Below, in pieces: positions 25,563 through 34,463 of a stretch of 53,051 nt of DNA. The DNA lies in contig NZ_JALXPE010000028.1 of assembly GCF_025143365.1 (NCBI RefSeq), forward strand, positions 1 to 53,051, given 5' to 3'. How positions within the stretch are numbered: position 1 is the first letter of the stretch; every line of letters starts with the position of its first letter. Origin of the DNA: Microbacterium sp. p3-SID336 (lineage in GTDB: Bacteria; Actinomycetota; Actinomycetes; Actinomycetales; Microbacteriaceae). The notes under the pieces are model-generated. The model worked only from the letters and a program-made list of their open reading frames with translations, was not told the origin of the DNA and ran no database searches. A program made the translations under genes and the position numbers.

Positions 25563-26124
25563 GCGTATCAGTCCCCTCCAGGCCCAGCGCCGCACGAAGC
25601 CGATCCTCCGCCAGACGCAACGTCTTCTGTACCCGTGACTCCGATGCGCGCAACAGCTCCGCGATCTCCCCCACCGCGAGTCCATCCCAGTACGTGAGCA
25701 TGATGATACGCCGTTGCGTGGGAGTGAGGACACCCAAAGCTCTGAGCACTTCGCTGCGGCCGACGATCCCGGGCAGCGCGGGGTCGCCGGACAGCCCCAC
25801 GTGCACGGCATCCAGCGCCGTGAGTCGGGTCATCGACCGGCCGGGTCGTGCGCGCAGGCGGCGATCCGTCTCCCGCAGCAGCTGGACGCGTCCGGGCGGC
25901 CTCGCCGGGCGCAGACGCGACCACACGGCGAGGAACACCTCCGAGACGATCTCGGTGACCTCGTCGTCGTCGCCGACCACACCCTCGATGTGATGGCGCA
26001 CCGCCGCCCAGTGCTCGTCGAACACTCGTGTGAAGACCTCGTTCCGCAGCGTGTTCGGGTCCTCGCTGCGGCCGTTCATGCGGGTGGGGTCGGCGGTCTG
26101 CCCGCCGCCTCCGACGTCCTGCAC
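25552..26124 (-). CDS. ECF-type RNA polymerase sigma factor paired with anti-sigma-like gene
   Basis: A sigma factor of about 190 residues with region 2 (TRVFDEHWAAVRHHIEGVV...TEIVSEVFLAVWSRL) and region 4 (LTPTQRRIIMLTYWDGLAVGEIAELLRAS, then SRVQKTLRLAEDRL). It is the first gene of the accessory cluster and overlaps the anti-sigma-like gene. The start is uncertain: GTG at 26124 has a weak TGACAT box six bases upstream, while the ATG at 26079 gives a more compact protein starting MNGRSEDPN; neither has a strong ribosome-binding site. Its regulon is unknown, but the I36-like and RHS genes downstream are obvious candidates. Confidence 0.85.
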   Translation of the reverse strand: MQDVGGGGQTADPTRMNGRSEDPNTLRNEVFTRVFDEHWAAVRHHIEGVVGDDDEVTEIVSEVFLAVWSRLRPARPPGRVQLLRETDRRLRARPGRSMTRLTALDAVHVGLSGDPALPGIVGRSEVLRALGVLTPTQRRIIMLTYWDGLAVGEIAELLRASESRVQKTLRLAEDRLRAALGLEGTDTRDA

Positions 26125-26133
26125 TGGCGCATG

Positions 26134-27030
26134 TCAGAACCCGAGACGCCCGAGCTGCTTGGGGTCGCGCTGCCACTCCTTCGCGACCTTGACGTGCAGT
26201 CCGAGGAACACGCGGGTGCCCAGCAGCTCCTCGATGCCGGAGCGAGCGCGGGCGCCGACGTCGCGCAGCCGCCCGCCCTTGTGGCCGATGATGATCGCCT
26301 TCTGACTGTCGCGCTCGACGACGATCGAGGCATGCACATCGGTGAGGTCACTGCCCTCGCGGGGCGCGATGTCATCGACGACCACGGCGATGGAGTGCGG
26401 GAGCTCGTCGCGGACACCGTCGAGCGCCGCCTCGCGGATGATCTCGGCGATGCGGTCCTCCGCCGACTCGTCCGTCGCGATGCCCTCGGGGTACAGCGCA
26501 GGCCCTTCCGGCATGAGCTGCAGGATCTCGTCCGCGAGCACGTCGAGCTGATCGCGCGTGAGGGCGGACAGCGGGATCACCGCCGCCCAGTCCTCACGCA
26601 GCGAATCGACCTCCATGAGCCGTTCCGTGATCTCGTCCCGCCCCGCGGCATCCGTCTTCGTCACGATCGCGATCTTCTGTGCGCGGGGATACCCGTCCAG
26701 GGAGGCGGCGATGCGTCGGTCTCCCGGCCCCACCTTCTCGGTCGCCGGCACGCAGAAGCCGATCACGTCGACATCGCCCAGCACCTGCTCGACCAGGTCG
26801 TTGAGCCGCTCGCCGAGCAGGGTCCGCGGCTTGTGGATGCCGGGGGTGTCCACGATCACGAGCTGCCCGTCGGGGCGGTTCAGGATGCCGCGGATCGCGC
26901 GCCGCGTGGTCTGCGGCTTCTCGCTCGTGATGGCGATCTTCTCTCCGACCAGTGCGTTGGTCAGGGTCGACTTGCCCACGTTCGGCCGGCCGACGAAGGT
27001 CACGAAACCGCTCCGGGTGTCCTCAGTCAT
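26134..27030 (-). CDS. era: GTPase Era
   Basis: Ras-like GTPase that binds the 3' end of 16S rRNA and is needed for 30S maturation. The 298-residue protein has G1 GRPNVGKS (14-21), G3 DTPG in VIVDTPGIHKPRTL, G4 TKTD, and a C-terminal KH domain with IIIGHKGGRLRDVG. It overlaps the end of the CorC-like gene by 8 bases, so it belongs to the minus-strand run HIT-phoH-ybeY-corC-era. It is followed after 9 bases by the ECF sigma gene of the accessory cluster, so the accessory block was inserted directly behind a core operon. Confidence 0.97.
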   Translation of the reverse strand: MTEDTRSGFVTFVGRPNVGKSTLTNALVGEKIAITSEKPQTTRRAIRGILNRPDGQLVIVDTPGIHKPRTLLGERLNDLVEQVLGDVDVIGFCVPATEKVGPGDRRIAASLDGYPRAQKIAIVTKTDAAGRDEITERLMEVDSLREDWAAVIPLSALTRDQLDVLADEILQLMPEGPALYPEGIATDESAEDRIAEIIREAALDGVRDELPHSIAVVVDDIAPREGSDLTDVHASIVVERDSQKAIIIGHKGGRLRDVGARARSGIEELLGTRVFLGLHVKVAKEWQRDPKQLGRLGF

Positions 27031-28315
27031 CGCGTCGCTCTCCTTCTTCCTGCGTGTCGTCCGGCTGCGCCGCTCTCTCCACGAACACCGTCGCGATCCC
27101 CCGCCCGCGTCCGCGAGACGCCCCGCCCGTGAGCACCAGCCCCTCGACCGTGGCGGTGGCTCCGGGCTGCGGCACCTGGCCGAGCGCCTTGCCGAGCAGG
27201 CCGCCGATCGAGTCGACGTCCTCATCCTCCAGTTCGAGACCGAACAGATCGCCCACGTCCTCCAGCGACAGCCGGGAGCTCACGCGGTAGCGACCGGCTC
27301 CGAGGTCCACGAACTCGGCGGATACCTGATCGTACTCGTCGGAGATCTCGCCGACGAGCTCCTCGATGAGATCCTCCAGCGTCACGAGCCCCGAGATCCC
27401 GCCGTGCTCGTCGATCACGAGGCACACGTGCACGGCGTCGCGCTTCATCTGCTGCAGCAGCGTCTCGGCGCGCATCGACTCCGGCACGAACGTCGCCGGG
27501 CGGGCGATCGGGCGGATGGAGGCCGCGCGCCACGCGGAGTCGTCCCGGTAGGCGAACTGCACGAGGTCCTTGAGGTACAGCACTCCGACCACGTCGTCGG
27601 CCTCGTCGTCGACCACGGGCATGCGGGAGACACCGCGGTGCAGGAACAGCGACATGGCCTCGTCGGTCGTCGCCTCGGCACCGACCGTGACCATCTCCGT
27701 GCGCGGGACCATCACCGCGCGCACGAACTGATCCGTGAAGTCGAACACCGAATGGATGAGGTCGCGGTCGTCCTCCTCGATGAGGTCGTTCGACGCCGCC
27801 TCGTCGACCATGCTCAGCAGCTGATCCTCGCTCGAGAAGGAGCTGCGGCCCGTGCCGGGCGTGACGCGGTTGCCGAGCACCACCAGCCCCTGCGCCAACG
27901 GCCCGAGGATGATGCGGAGCCCCCGTACGATCCCCGCGCTGCCGCGGATCATCGCCTCGGCGTGCTGGTGGCCGAATGTGCGGGGACTCGCCCCCACCAG
28001 GACGAACGTGATGCCGGTCATCAGGATGGCCGCGGCGAGCATGGCCCACCACAGGTTCTCGAACATGATCGTGAACGCCACCGTGACCAACACGGCGGCG
28101 GTGACCTCCGCGAGCACACGGATGAACGCCACTGCGTTGACGTGCGCGTCGAGGTCGGCGGCGATCCGCTCGAGCGCCTTCGCCCGCCGCCCCTCGGTCG
28201 CCAGATCGGCGAGCCCGGCACGCGAGGTGACGCCGTAGGCCGCGTCGATCGCGGCCATCAGACCGCCGAACGCCACCAGCAGCACGGCGGCGATCAGCAG
28301 CAGGATCTCCGTCAT
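27023..28315 (-). CDS. CorC/HlyC-type CBS-domain membrane transporter (hemolysin-like)
   Basis: A 430-residue membrane protein of the CNNM/CorC family, presumed to act in divalent cation (magnesium/cobalt) export. The N-terminal DUF21 region holds about four hydrophobic helices (ILLLIAAVLLVAFGGLMAAI first). Two CBS domains follow (MVPRTEMVTVGAEATTDEAMSLF and PESMRAETLLQQMKRDAVHVCLVIDEHGGISG), and a C-terminal CorC_HlyC domain with LSLEDVGDLFGLELEDEDVDSIGGLLG. It overlaps ybeY by 4 bases upstream and era by 8 downstream. The ybeY-corC-era order is widely conserved. Confidence 0.92.
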   Translation of the reverse strand: MTEILLLIAAVLLVAFGGLMAAIDAAYGVTSRAGLADLATEGRRAKALERIAADLDAHVNAVAFIRVLAEVTAAVLVTVAFTIMFENLWWAMLAAAILMTGITFVLVGASPRTFGHQHAEAMIRGSAGIVRGLRIILGPLAQGLVVLGNRVTPGTGRSSFSSEDQLLSMVDEAASNDLIEEDDRDLIHSVFDFTDQFVRAVMVPRTEMVTVGAEATTDEAMSLFLHRGVSRMPVVDDEADDVVGVLYLKDLVQFAYRDDSAWRAASIRPIARPATFVPESMRAETLLQQMKRDAVHVCLVIDEHGGISGLVTLEDLIEELVGEISDEYDQVSAEFVDLGAGRYRVSSRLSLEDVGDLFGLELEDEDVDSIGGLLGKALGQVPQPGATATVEGLVLTGGASRGRGRGIATVFVERAAQPDDTQEEGERRDD

Positions 28316-28773
28316 CGGCGGCGGCGTTCGGAGACGGCGAAGCCCTGGATGAGCTGCTTCTGCAGTCCGAACATCTCCCGCTCCTCCTCCGGCTCGGCGT
28401 GGTCGAAGCCGAGCAGGTGCAGCAGACCGTGCGTGGTGAGCAGGATCAGCTCGTCCATGAGGGTGTGGCCGGCTGCCTGCGCCTGGGTCTCGGCGACCTG
28501 CGGGCACAGCACGATGTCGCCGAGCAGGCCGGGCGGCGTCGGGCGGTCCTCGGTGCCGGGGCGCAGCTCGTCCATCGGGAAGCTGAGCACGTCGGTCGGT
28601 CCCGGCTCGTCCATCCACTGCACGTGCAGGGCCTCCATGGCGCCCTCGTCCACGAGGACGATCGCCACCTCCGCGTCCGGGCTGACGTGCAGCTGCGCGA
28701 GGTTGAAGTCCGTCAGGCGCTGCAGCACCGTCTCGTCGACGTCGATCGCCGACTCGTTGTTGATCTCGATCAT
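28312..28773 (-). CDS. ybeY: Endoribonuclease YbeY
   Basis: Zinc-dependent single-strand endoribonuclease involved in 16S rRNA 3' processing and ribosome quality control. The 153-residue protein contains the signature HGLLHLLGFDH, which supplies the three zinc-binding histidines, and the conserved TDVLSFPMDE segment. ATGA overlaps on both sides (with phoH upstream and the CorC-like gene downstream) show a tightly coupled operon. Length is normal for the family. Confidence 0.97.
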   Translation of the reverse strand: MIEINNESAIDVDETVLQRLTDFNLAQLHVSPDAEVAIVLVDEGAMEALHVQWMDEPGPTDVLSFPMDELRPGTEDRPTPPGLLGDIVLCPQVAETQAQAAGHTLMDELILLTTHGLLHLLGFDHAEPEEEREMFGLQKQLIQGFAVSERRRR

Positions 28774-29852
28774 GAGAGTCCTCGTTTCGGCATCCGGTCA
28801 CGGGGTCCTGGGCGCTGTGCCCCGCGGCGCTCCGCCCTGTTCGCGAACTCCGCGGCCTGCTCGCGCTCGAACCGCTGGGCCGTGCGCTTCTCGTCGTACT
28901 CGCTGTAGGCGTCGACGATGCGTCCCACCAGCGAATGCCGGACCACGTCGTCGCTCGTCAGACGGCTGAAGTGGATGTCGTCGATGCCGTCGAGCACCCG
29001 GGTGACCAGGCGCAGACCCGACGAGCCCTGCGGGAGGTCGACCTGCGTGATGTCACCGGTGACGACCATCTTCGTGCCGAAGCCGAGACGGGTCAGGAAC
29101 ATCTTCATCTGCTCGGGCGTGGTGTTCTGCGCCTCGTCGAGCACGACGAACGAGTCGTTCAGCGTGCGGCCGCGCATGTAGGCGAGGGGGGCGACCTCGA
29201 TCGTCCCGGTGGCCATCAGCCGCGGCACGATCTCCGGGTCCATCATCTCGTTGAGCGCGTCGTACAGCGGGCGCAGATACGGGTCGATCTTGTCGGTCAG
29301 CGTGCCGGGGAGGAAGCCCAGCCGCTCCCCCGCCTCGACCGCGGGCCGGGTGAGGATGATCCGGGTGACCTCCTTGCGCTGCAGCGCCTGGACGGCCTTG
29401 GCCATCGCGAGGTACGTCTTCCCGGTGCCGGCGGGACCGATGCCGAACACGATCGTGTTCTCCTCGATCGCGTCGACGTACTCCTTCTGGCCGAGCGTCT
29501 TGGGACGGATCACCTTGCCGCGTGTGGAGAGGATCGCCTCGCCCAGCACCTCGCTCGGCCGCGGACCGCCCTCCTGGCGCAGCATGCGCGCCGAGCTGGC
29601 GACGTCGCTGGGTGCGAGGTCGTGTCCGGCCTTCGTCATCGCGAGCAGCTCGTCCACGAGCGTCTTCGCCTTCGCCACGGCGTCGCGTTCGCCCGTCAGC
29701 GTGATCTCGTTGCCGCGGACCAGCACCTGCACGTCGCGGTGCTCCCGCTCGAGCATCCGCAGCAGCCGGTCCTGCGGACCCAGCAGCTGCACCATCGCGA
29801 CACCGTCGGCGTAGATGCGTTCGGTGACGGTTTCCTGATCGTCAGAAGCCAA
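28770..29852 (-). CDS. PhoH-family ATPase
   Basis: PhoH-like P-loop ATPase/putative RNA helicase partner of YbeY. The 360-residue product has an N-terminal KH-like segment (VQLLGPQDRLLRMLEREH), Walker A GPAGTGKTYLA in FGIGPAGTGKTYLAMAKAVQ, and Walker B FVVLDEAQNTTPEQMKMF. The usual RTLNDSFV and VVTGDITQVDLP motifs are also present. The start is the TTG at 29852, overlapping the HIT gene stop by 11 bases; no ATG or GTG offers a full-length N-terminus. It overlaps ybeY by 4 bases. Biological substrate of bacterial PhoH is still debated. Confidence 0.93.
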   Translation of the reverse strand: MASDDQETVTERIYADGVAMVQLLGPQDRLLRMLEREHRDVQVLVRGNEITLTGERDAVAKAKTLVDELLAMTKAGHDLAPSDVASSARMLRQEGGPRPSEVLGEAILSTRGKVIRPKTLGQKEYVDAIEENTIVFGIGPAGTGKTYLAMAKAVQALQRKEVTRIILTRPAVEAGERLGFLPGTLTDKIDPYLRPLYDALNEMMDPEIVPRLMATGTIEVAPLAYMRGRTLNDSFVVLDEAQNTTPEQMKMFLTRLGFGTKMVVTGDITQVDLPQGSSGLRLVTRVLDGIDDIHFSRLTSDDVVRHSLVGRIVDAYSEYDEKRTAQRFEREQAAEFANRAERRGAQRPGPRDRMPKRGLS

Positions 29853-30189
29853 CGAGCTTGTTCTCCTCGAGGTTGCCGAGCACATGGGCGTGCACGTGGA
29901 AGACGGACTGCGCGACGCTCGCGCCGTTGTTGAAGATGAGGCGGTATTCGCCGTTCGCATGCTCGTCGGCGATGCTCTTGGCCGCGGCGACCATCTCGGC
30001 CAGCAGCCCCGGATCCCCGGCCGCGAGCTCGGTGACGTCCCGGTATTCCTCGCTCTTCGGGATCACGAGAACGTGCAGCGGCGCCTGCGGGTTGATGTCG
30101 CGGATCACGAACACGCGACCGGTGTCGAGCAGGATCTCCCCGGGGATGTCCCCGTTGAGGATGCGCGTGAAGATCGAGGGTTCGCTCAT
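29842..30189 (-). CDS. Histidine triad (HIT) family protein
   Basis: Small nucleotide hydrolase of the HINT branch, 115 residues. The active-site triad is HVHAHVLG near the C-terminus, preceded by the typical IFTRILNGDIPGEILLDTGRVFVIRDINPQAPLHVLVIPK start. HINT proteins hydrolyse adenosine phosphoramidates. The ATG at 30189 follows a TAAGCT -10 box by six bases, so the gene probably begins the HIT-phoH-ybeY-corC-era transcription unit with a leaderless mRNA. rsmE lies 37 bases upstream. Confidence 0.95.
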   Translation of the reverse strand: MSEPSIFTRILNGDIPGEILLDTGRVFVIRDINPQAPLHVLVIPKSEEYRDVTELAAGDPGLLAEMVAAAKSIADEHANGEYRLIFNNGASVAQSVFHVHAHVLGNLEENKLVGF

Positions 30190-30195
30190 GCCTTC

Positions 30196-30201
30196 AGCTT
30201 A
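30196..30201 (-). promoter_or_regulatory. Putative -10 box of the HIT-phoH-ybeY-corC-era operon
   Basis: TAAGCT on the minus strand, 6 bases before the ATG at 30189, in the 37-base gap after rsmE. It is the same hexamer as at the glutathione peroxidase gene. Confidence 0.55.
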
Positions 30202-30226
30202 CCGGGGCGCCTGTATGGGGCGGCGG

Positions 30227-30955
30227 TCACCAGCGGCCGAGCGCGGCCGACAGCACGGCGATCGCGGCAGGACCTGCTGTCGAGGTACGCAGGACCGTAT
30301 CTCCCAGCAGCACGCGCTCAGCCCCGGCTGCCTCGAGACGCGCCAGCTCCTCCGGCGAGATGCCGCCTTCGGGACCGACCACGAGCACGAGATCGCGCCC
30401 ATCCGGCTGGAGCGTTGACAGTCGCATCCGAGCCGTCGGGTCGAGCAGCAGCACGCGCTGCGACGCCGCCCGCGCGGCCAGCTGCGCGGTGGTCTCCACC
30501 GGAGCGACCTCGGGTACCCAGGCGCGGTGGGCCTGCTTGGCCGCCTCACGCACGATGCTCGCCCACCGCTCGCGGCCCTTCGCCGCCTTCGGCCCCTCCC
30601 ACCGCGACACGCTGCGACCCGCCTGCCACGGCACGATCTCATCGACGCCGAGCTCGCACGCGGCCTGCACCGCGAGCTCATCACGATCACCCTTGGCCAG
30701 CGCCTGCACCAGCACGACCCGCGGTGTCGCCGGCGGGTGCTCGATGCGCTCCGCGACCCTCACGTCGACCCGTGTCGGCGAGACCTCCTCGGCGACGCCG
30801 GAGAGCCAGACCCCGCGACCGTCGCCGACCGTGACCTCCTCGCCCACCCGCAGTCGACGCACGACGGCCGCGTGCTTCGCCTCGGCGCCCGTGAGCGTCA
30901 CGAGCTCCCCGACCGCGCACGCGCCGGCCTGCTCGACCAGGAAGTGCAGCGCCAC
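30227..30955 (-). CDS. rsmE: 16S rRNA (uracil-1498-N3)-methyltransferase RsmE
   Basis: SPOUT-class methyltransferase that makes m3U1498 in 16S rRNA. The 242-residue protein has an N-terminal PUA-like domain (KHAAVVRRLRVGEEVTVGDGRG) and the C-terminal knot with VLVVGPEGGISPEEL and LLGDTVLRTSTAGPAAI, the SAM-binding signature. The GTG start lies in the two-base gap right after the dnaJ stop, placing it in the hrcA-dnaJ-rsmE operon, a conserved actinobacterial arrangement. Confidence 0.95.
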   Translation of the reverse strand: MALHFLVEQAGACAVGELVTLTGAEAKHAAVVRRLRVGEEVTVGDGRGVWLSGVAEEVSPTRVDVRVAERIEHPPATPRVVLVQALAKGDRDELAVQAACELGVDEIVPWQAGRSVSRWEGPKAAKGRERWASIVREAAKQAHRAWVPEVAPVETTAQLAARAASQRVLLLDPTARMRLSTLQPDGRDLVLVVGPEGGISPEELARLEAAGAERVLLGDTVLRTSTAGPAAIAVLSAALGRW

Positions 30956-30957
30956 GA

Positions 30958-32106
<1,149 letters not shown>

Positions 32107-33138
32107 TCAGCGGCCGGTCTCGTCATCGTCGAGCATCCGCGACAGGTAGCGGGCCACGGCCCGCGCCGCCGCGAGGTTGCTCGGATAGTCCATGCGCGTC
32201 GGCCCCATCACGCCGACTCGCGCCGTCCCCGTCGGCGCCGCGTAGTCGCTGGCGACGATGGATGCCTCTCCCAGCCCGAAGGAGGCGTTCTCCGTGCCGA
32301 TGCTCGCGGCGAGTCCGTGCTCGTCCGGCACCATCTCGCTCATCAGCCGCAGCAGCGTGACCTGCTCCTCGATCGCCTCGAGCAGCGGATGGATGCTGCC
32401 GCGGAAGTCCTGCTCCCGGCGCGCCAGGGTCGCCGCGCCCGCCATGACCAGTCGCTCCTGCCGGAAGCCGCTGAGCTCGTCGACCACGACGCCCGCGAGC
32501 GTGCGCAGCACCCGGTCCCGCGGAGTCTCCTCCGCGGCGAGCAGCGTCTGGAGACGGTCGGAGGCCTCGGCGATCGCCTGGCCCGTGATCAGCGCGGAAA
32601 GCCGTGCCCGCAGGACCGCCAGGTCGGTCTCGTCGATCGTGTCCGGCAGCACCGTCATGCGCTGGGACACGCCGCCCGCATCCGTCACGAGCACGGTCAG
32701 CAGGCGGTTGGGGGCGAGCGCCACGAGCTCGAGGTGGGTCACGTGGGCGCGCGCGAACGAGGGGTACTGCGCGAGCGCCACCTGCCCGGTGAGCTGCGTG
32801 AGCACCCGCACCGTGCGCACCATGAGGTCGTCGAGGTCGGCGGGGTCGGTGAGGAACGACTCGATCGCCGAGCGCTGCGCCGAGGAGAGCGGCCGCAGCT
32901 GGGCGAGATGGTTCACGAACACCCGGTAGCCCTTGTCGGTCGGGACCCGGCCGGAGGACGTGTGCGGGGCGGTGATGAGCTCTTCGTCTTCCAGCTGCGC
33001 CATGTCGTTGCGGATCGTCGCCGCGGAGACGCCGAAGGAGTGCCGGTCGACGATCGAGCGGCTGCCGACCGGCTCGTGGGTCTCGACGTAGTCCTGCACG
33101 ATCGCGCGAAGCACCTGGAGTCCTCGCTCGGTGACCAT
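32107..33138 (-). CDS. hrcA: Heat-inducible transcriptional repressor HrcA
   Basis: Repressor of class I heat-shock genes, 343 residues. The N-terminal winged helix (SFGVSAATIRNDMAQLEDEELITAPHTSSGRVPT) reads CIRCE operators; the rest is the GAF-like and dimerisation region typical of HrcA. A complete CIRCE inverted repeat lies 28 bases upstream of the start codon, so the hrcA-dnaJ-rsmE operon is autoregulated. GroEL normally helps HrcA fold, linking release of repression to chaperone demand (family knowledge). Confidence 0.97.
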   Translation of the reverse strand: MVTERGLQVLRAIVQDYVETHEPVGSRSIVDRHSFGVSAATIRNDMAQLEDEELITAPHTSSGRVPTDKGYRVFVNHLAQLRPLSSAQRSAIESFLTDPADLDDLMVRTVRVLTQLTGQVALAQYPSFARAHVTHLELVALAPNRLLTVLVTDAGGVSQRMTVLPDTIDETDLAVLRARLSALITGQAIAEASDRLQTLLAAEETPRDRVLRTLAGVVVDELSGFRQERLVMAGAATLARREQDFRGSIHPLLEAIEEQVTLLRLMSEMVPDEHGLAASIGTENASFGLGEASIVASDYAAPTGTARVGVMGPTRMDYPSNLAAARAVARYLSRMLDDDETGR

Positions 33139-33165
33139 GGCCTTCCCCTTCCCGCTGACCGTCCG

Positions 33166-33194
33166 ATTGGCACTCTGCCACCCTGAGTGCCAAT
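33166..33194 (-). promoter_or_regulatory. CIRCE operator upstream of hrcA
   Basis: ATTGGCACTC, nine bases, GAGTGCCAAT: a near-perfect match to the CIRCE consensus TTAGCACTC-N9-GAGTGCTAA, with perfect symmetry of both arms. A TAGGAT -10-like box overlaps the distal arm (33193-33198), so bound HrcA would block transcription initiation. Confidence 0.95.
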
Positions 33195-33245
33195 CCTACC
33201 CCGTGCTGCTGAGGATGACGCGGAGGAGGAGAGCCTGCAGTCGGC

Positions 33246-34463
33246 TCAGTCCGTGAGCTCGCGCACCACCGCATCCGCGAGCAGCCGCCCGCGCAACGTG
33301 AGCTGGACGCGACCGCGGATGGCGGCCGCGGCATCGATCAGCCCGTCCGCGATCAGGCCAGCCACGCGGTCCCGGTTCCCCTCCGGCACGTCCGCGACCG
33401 CGATGCCCTCGCGGATGCGGCTCAACAGCAGGATCCGCTCCAGGGATCGCGCGGCCTCGTCCGGTCGTTCGCGCCCTGCGGCCGGCGAGGATCCGGCGGC
33501 GAGCCGCTGGGCGTAGGCGGCCGGGTGCTTCACGTTCCACCAGCGGAGCCCCGCGACATGGCTGTGAGCGCCGGGACCGAAGCCCCACCAGTCGCTCCCC
33601 CGCCAGTACGCGAGGTTGTGACGCGAGCGCTGTGCCGGCGTGCGCGCCCAGTTGCTCACCTCGTACCACTCGAACCCCGCGGCGGCGAGACGCCGGTCTG
33701 CCAGCTCGTACATGTCCGCCTGGAGGTCGTCGTCCGGCATCGGCACCTCACCGCGGCGGATCTGTCGCGCCAGCTTCGTGCCCTCCTCGATGATGAGCGC
33801 GTAGGCCGAGATGTGGTCCGAGTCCAGGGACAGTGCCGCATCGAGCGAGGCCTCCCAGTCGGCCAGCGACTCCCCCGGCGCCCCGTAGATCAGGTCGACG
33901 CTCACGGCCAGCCCCGCGTCCTTCGCCGCGGCGACGGCCGTGCGGACGTTCTCCGGTCGATGCGTGCGGTCGAGCGCGGCGAGCACATGCGGCACGGCCG
34001 ACTGCATCCCGATCGACAGCCGGGTGACTCCCGCCTCCGCCAGGGTCTGCGCCACCTGGGGCGTGACCGTGTCGGGATTCGCCTCCACCGTCACCTCTGC
34101 GCCGGGCGCGAGACCGAACGCGGCGGTCGCGGCGCCGAGCATGCGGGCGAGGTCACCGGCGGGGAGCAGCGTCGGTGTGCCGCCGCCGAAGAAAACCGTG
34201 TCCATGGGGCGCAGCGCGCCGGCGTCGTCCAGCGCGCGCCGCGCCAGCGCGATCTCGCCGATGAGGGTGGACGCGTAGTCCTCCTGCTTCGCGCCGCGCA
34301 GCTCGCTCGACGTATAGGTGTTGAAATCGCAGTATCCGCAGCGCACTCGGCAGAACGGGACGTGCAGGTACGCGGAGAAGGGCGTGTCGACAGCGATCGG
34401 CAGATCGTCGGGCAGTCGTCCGTCGGCCGGGGCCGGGTCTCCGAGCGGAAGCGGTCCCGCCAT
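33246..34463 (-). CDS. hemW: Radical SAM heme chaperone HemW (coproporphyrinogen oxidase-like)
   Basis: Radical SAM protein of the HemN/HemW family, 405 residues. The 4Fe-4S ligand motif CxxxCxxC is visible in YLHVPFCRVRCGYCDF, followed by VFFGGGTPTLLP, LSIGMQSAVPHVLAALDR and DLIYGAPGES. A C-terminal HemN domain follows. Actinobacterial members next to lepA and hrcA are classed as HemW, which transfers heme, rather than the enzyme HemN. The ATG at 34463 shares one base with the stop of the DUF1990 gene. The lepA/hemW/hrcA/dnaJ order is conserved in the group. Confidence 0.93.
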   Translation of the reverse strand: MAGPLPLGDPAPADGRLPDDLPIAVDTPFSAYLHVPFCRVRCGYCDFNTYTSSELRGAKQEDYASTLIGEIALARRALDDAGALRPMDTVFFGGGTPTLLPAGDLARMLGAATAAFGLAPGAEVTVEANPDTVTPQVAQTLAEAGVTRLSIGMQSAVPHVLAALDRTHRPENVRTAVAAAKDAGLAVSVDLIYGAPGESLADWEASLDAALSLDSDHISAYALIIEEGTKLARQIRRGEVPMPDDDLQADMYELADRRLAAAGFEWYEVSNWARTPAQRSRHNLAYWRGSDWWGFGPGAHSHVAGLRWWNVKHPAAYAQRLAAGSSPAAGRERPDEAARSLERILLLSRIREGIAVADVPEGNRDRVAGLIADGLIDAAAAIRGRVQLTLRGRLLADAVVRELTD

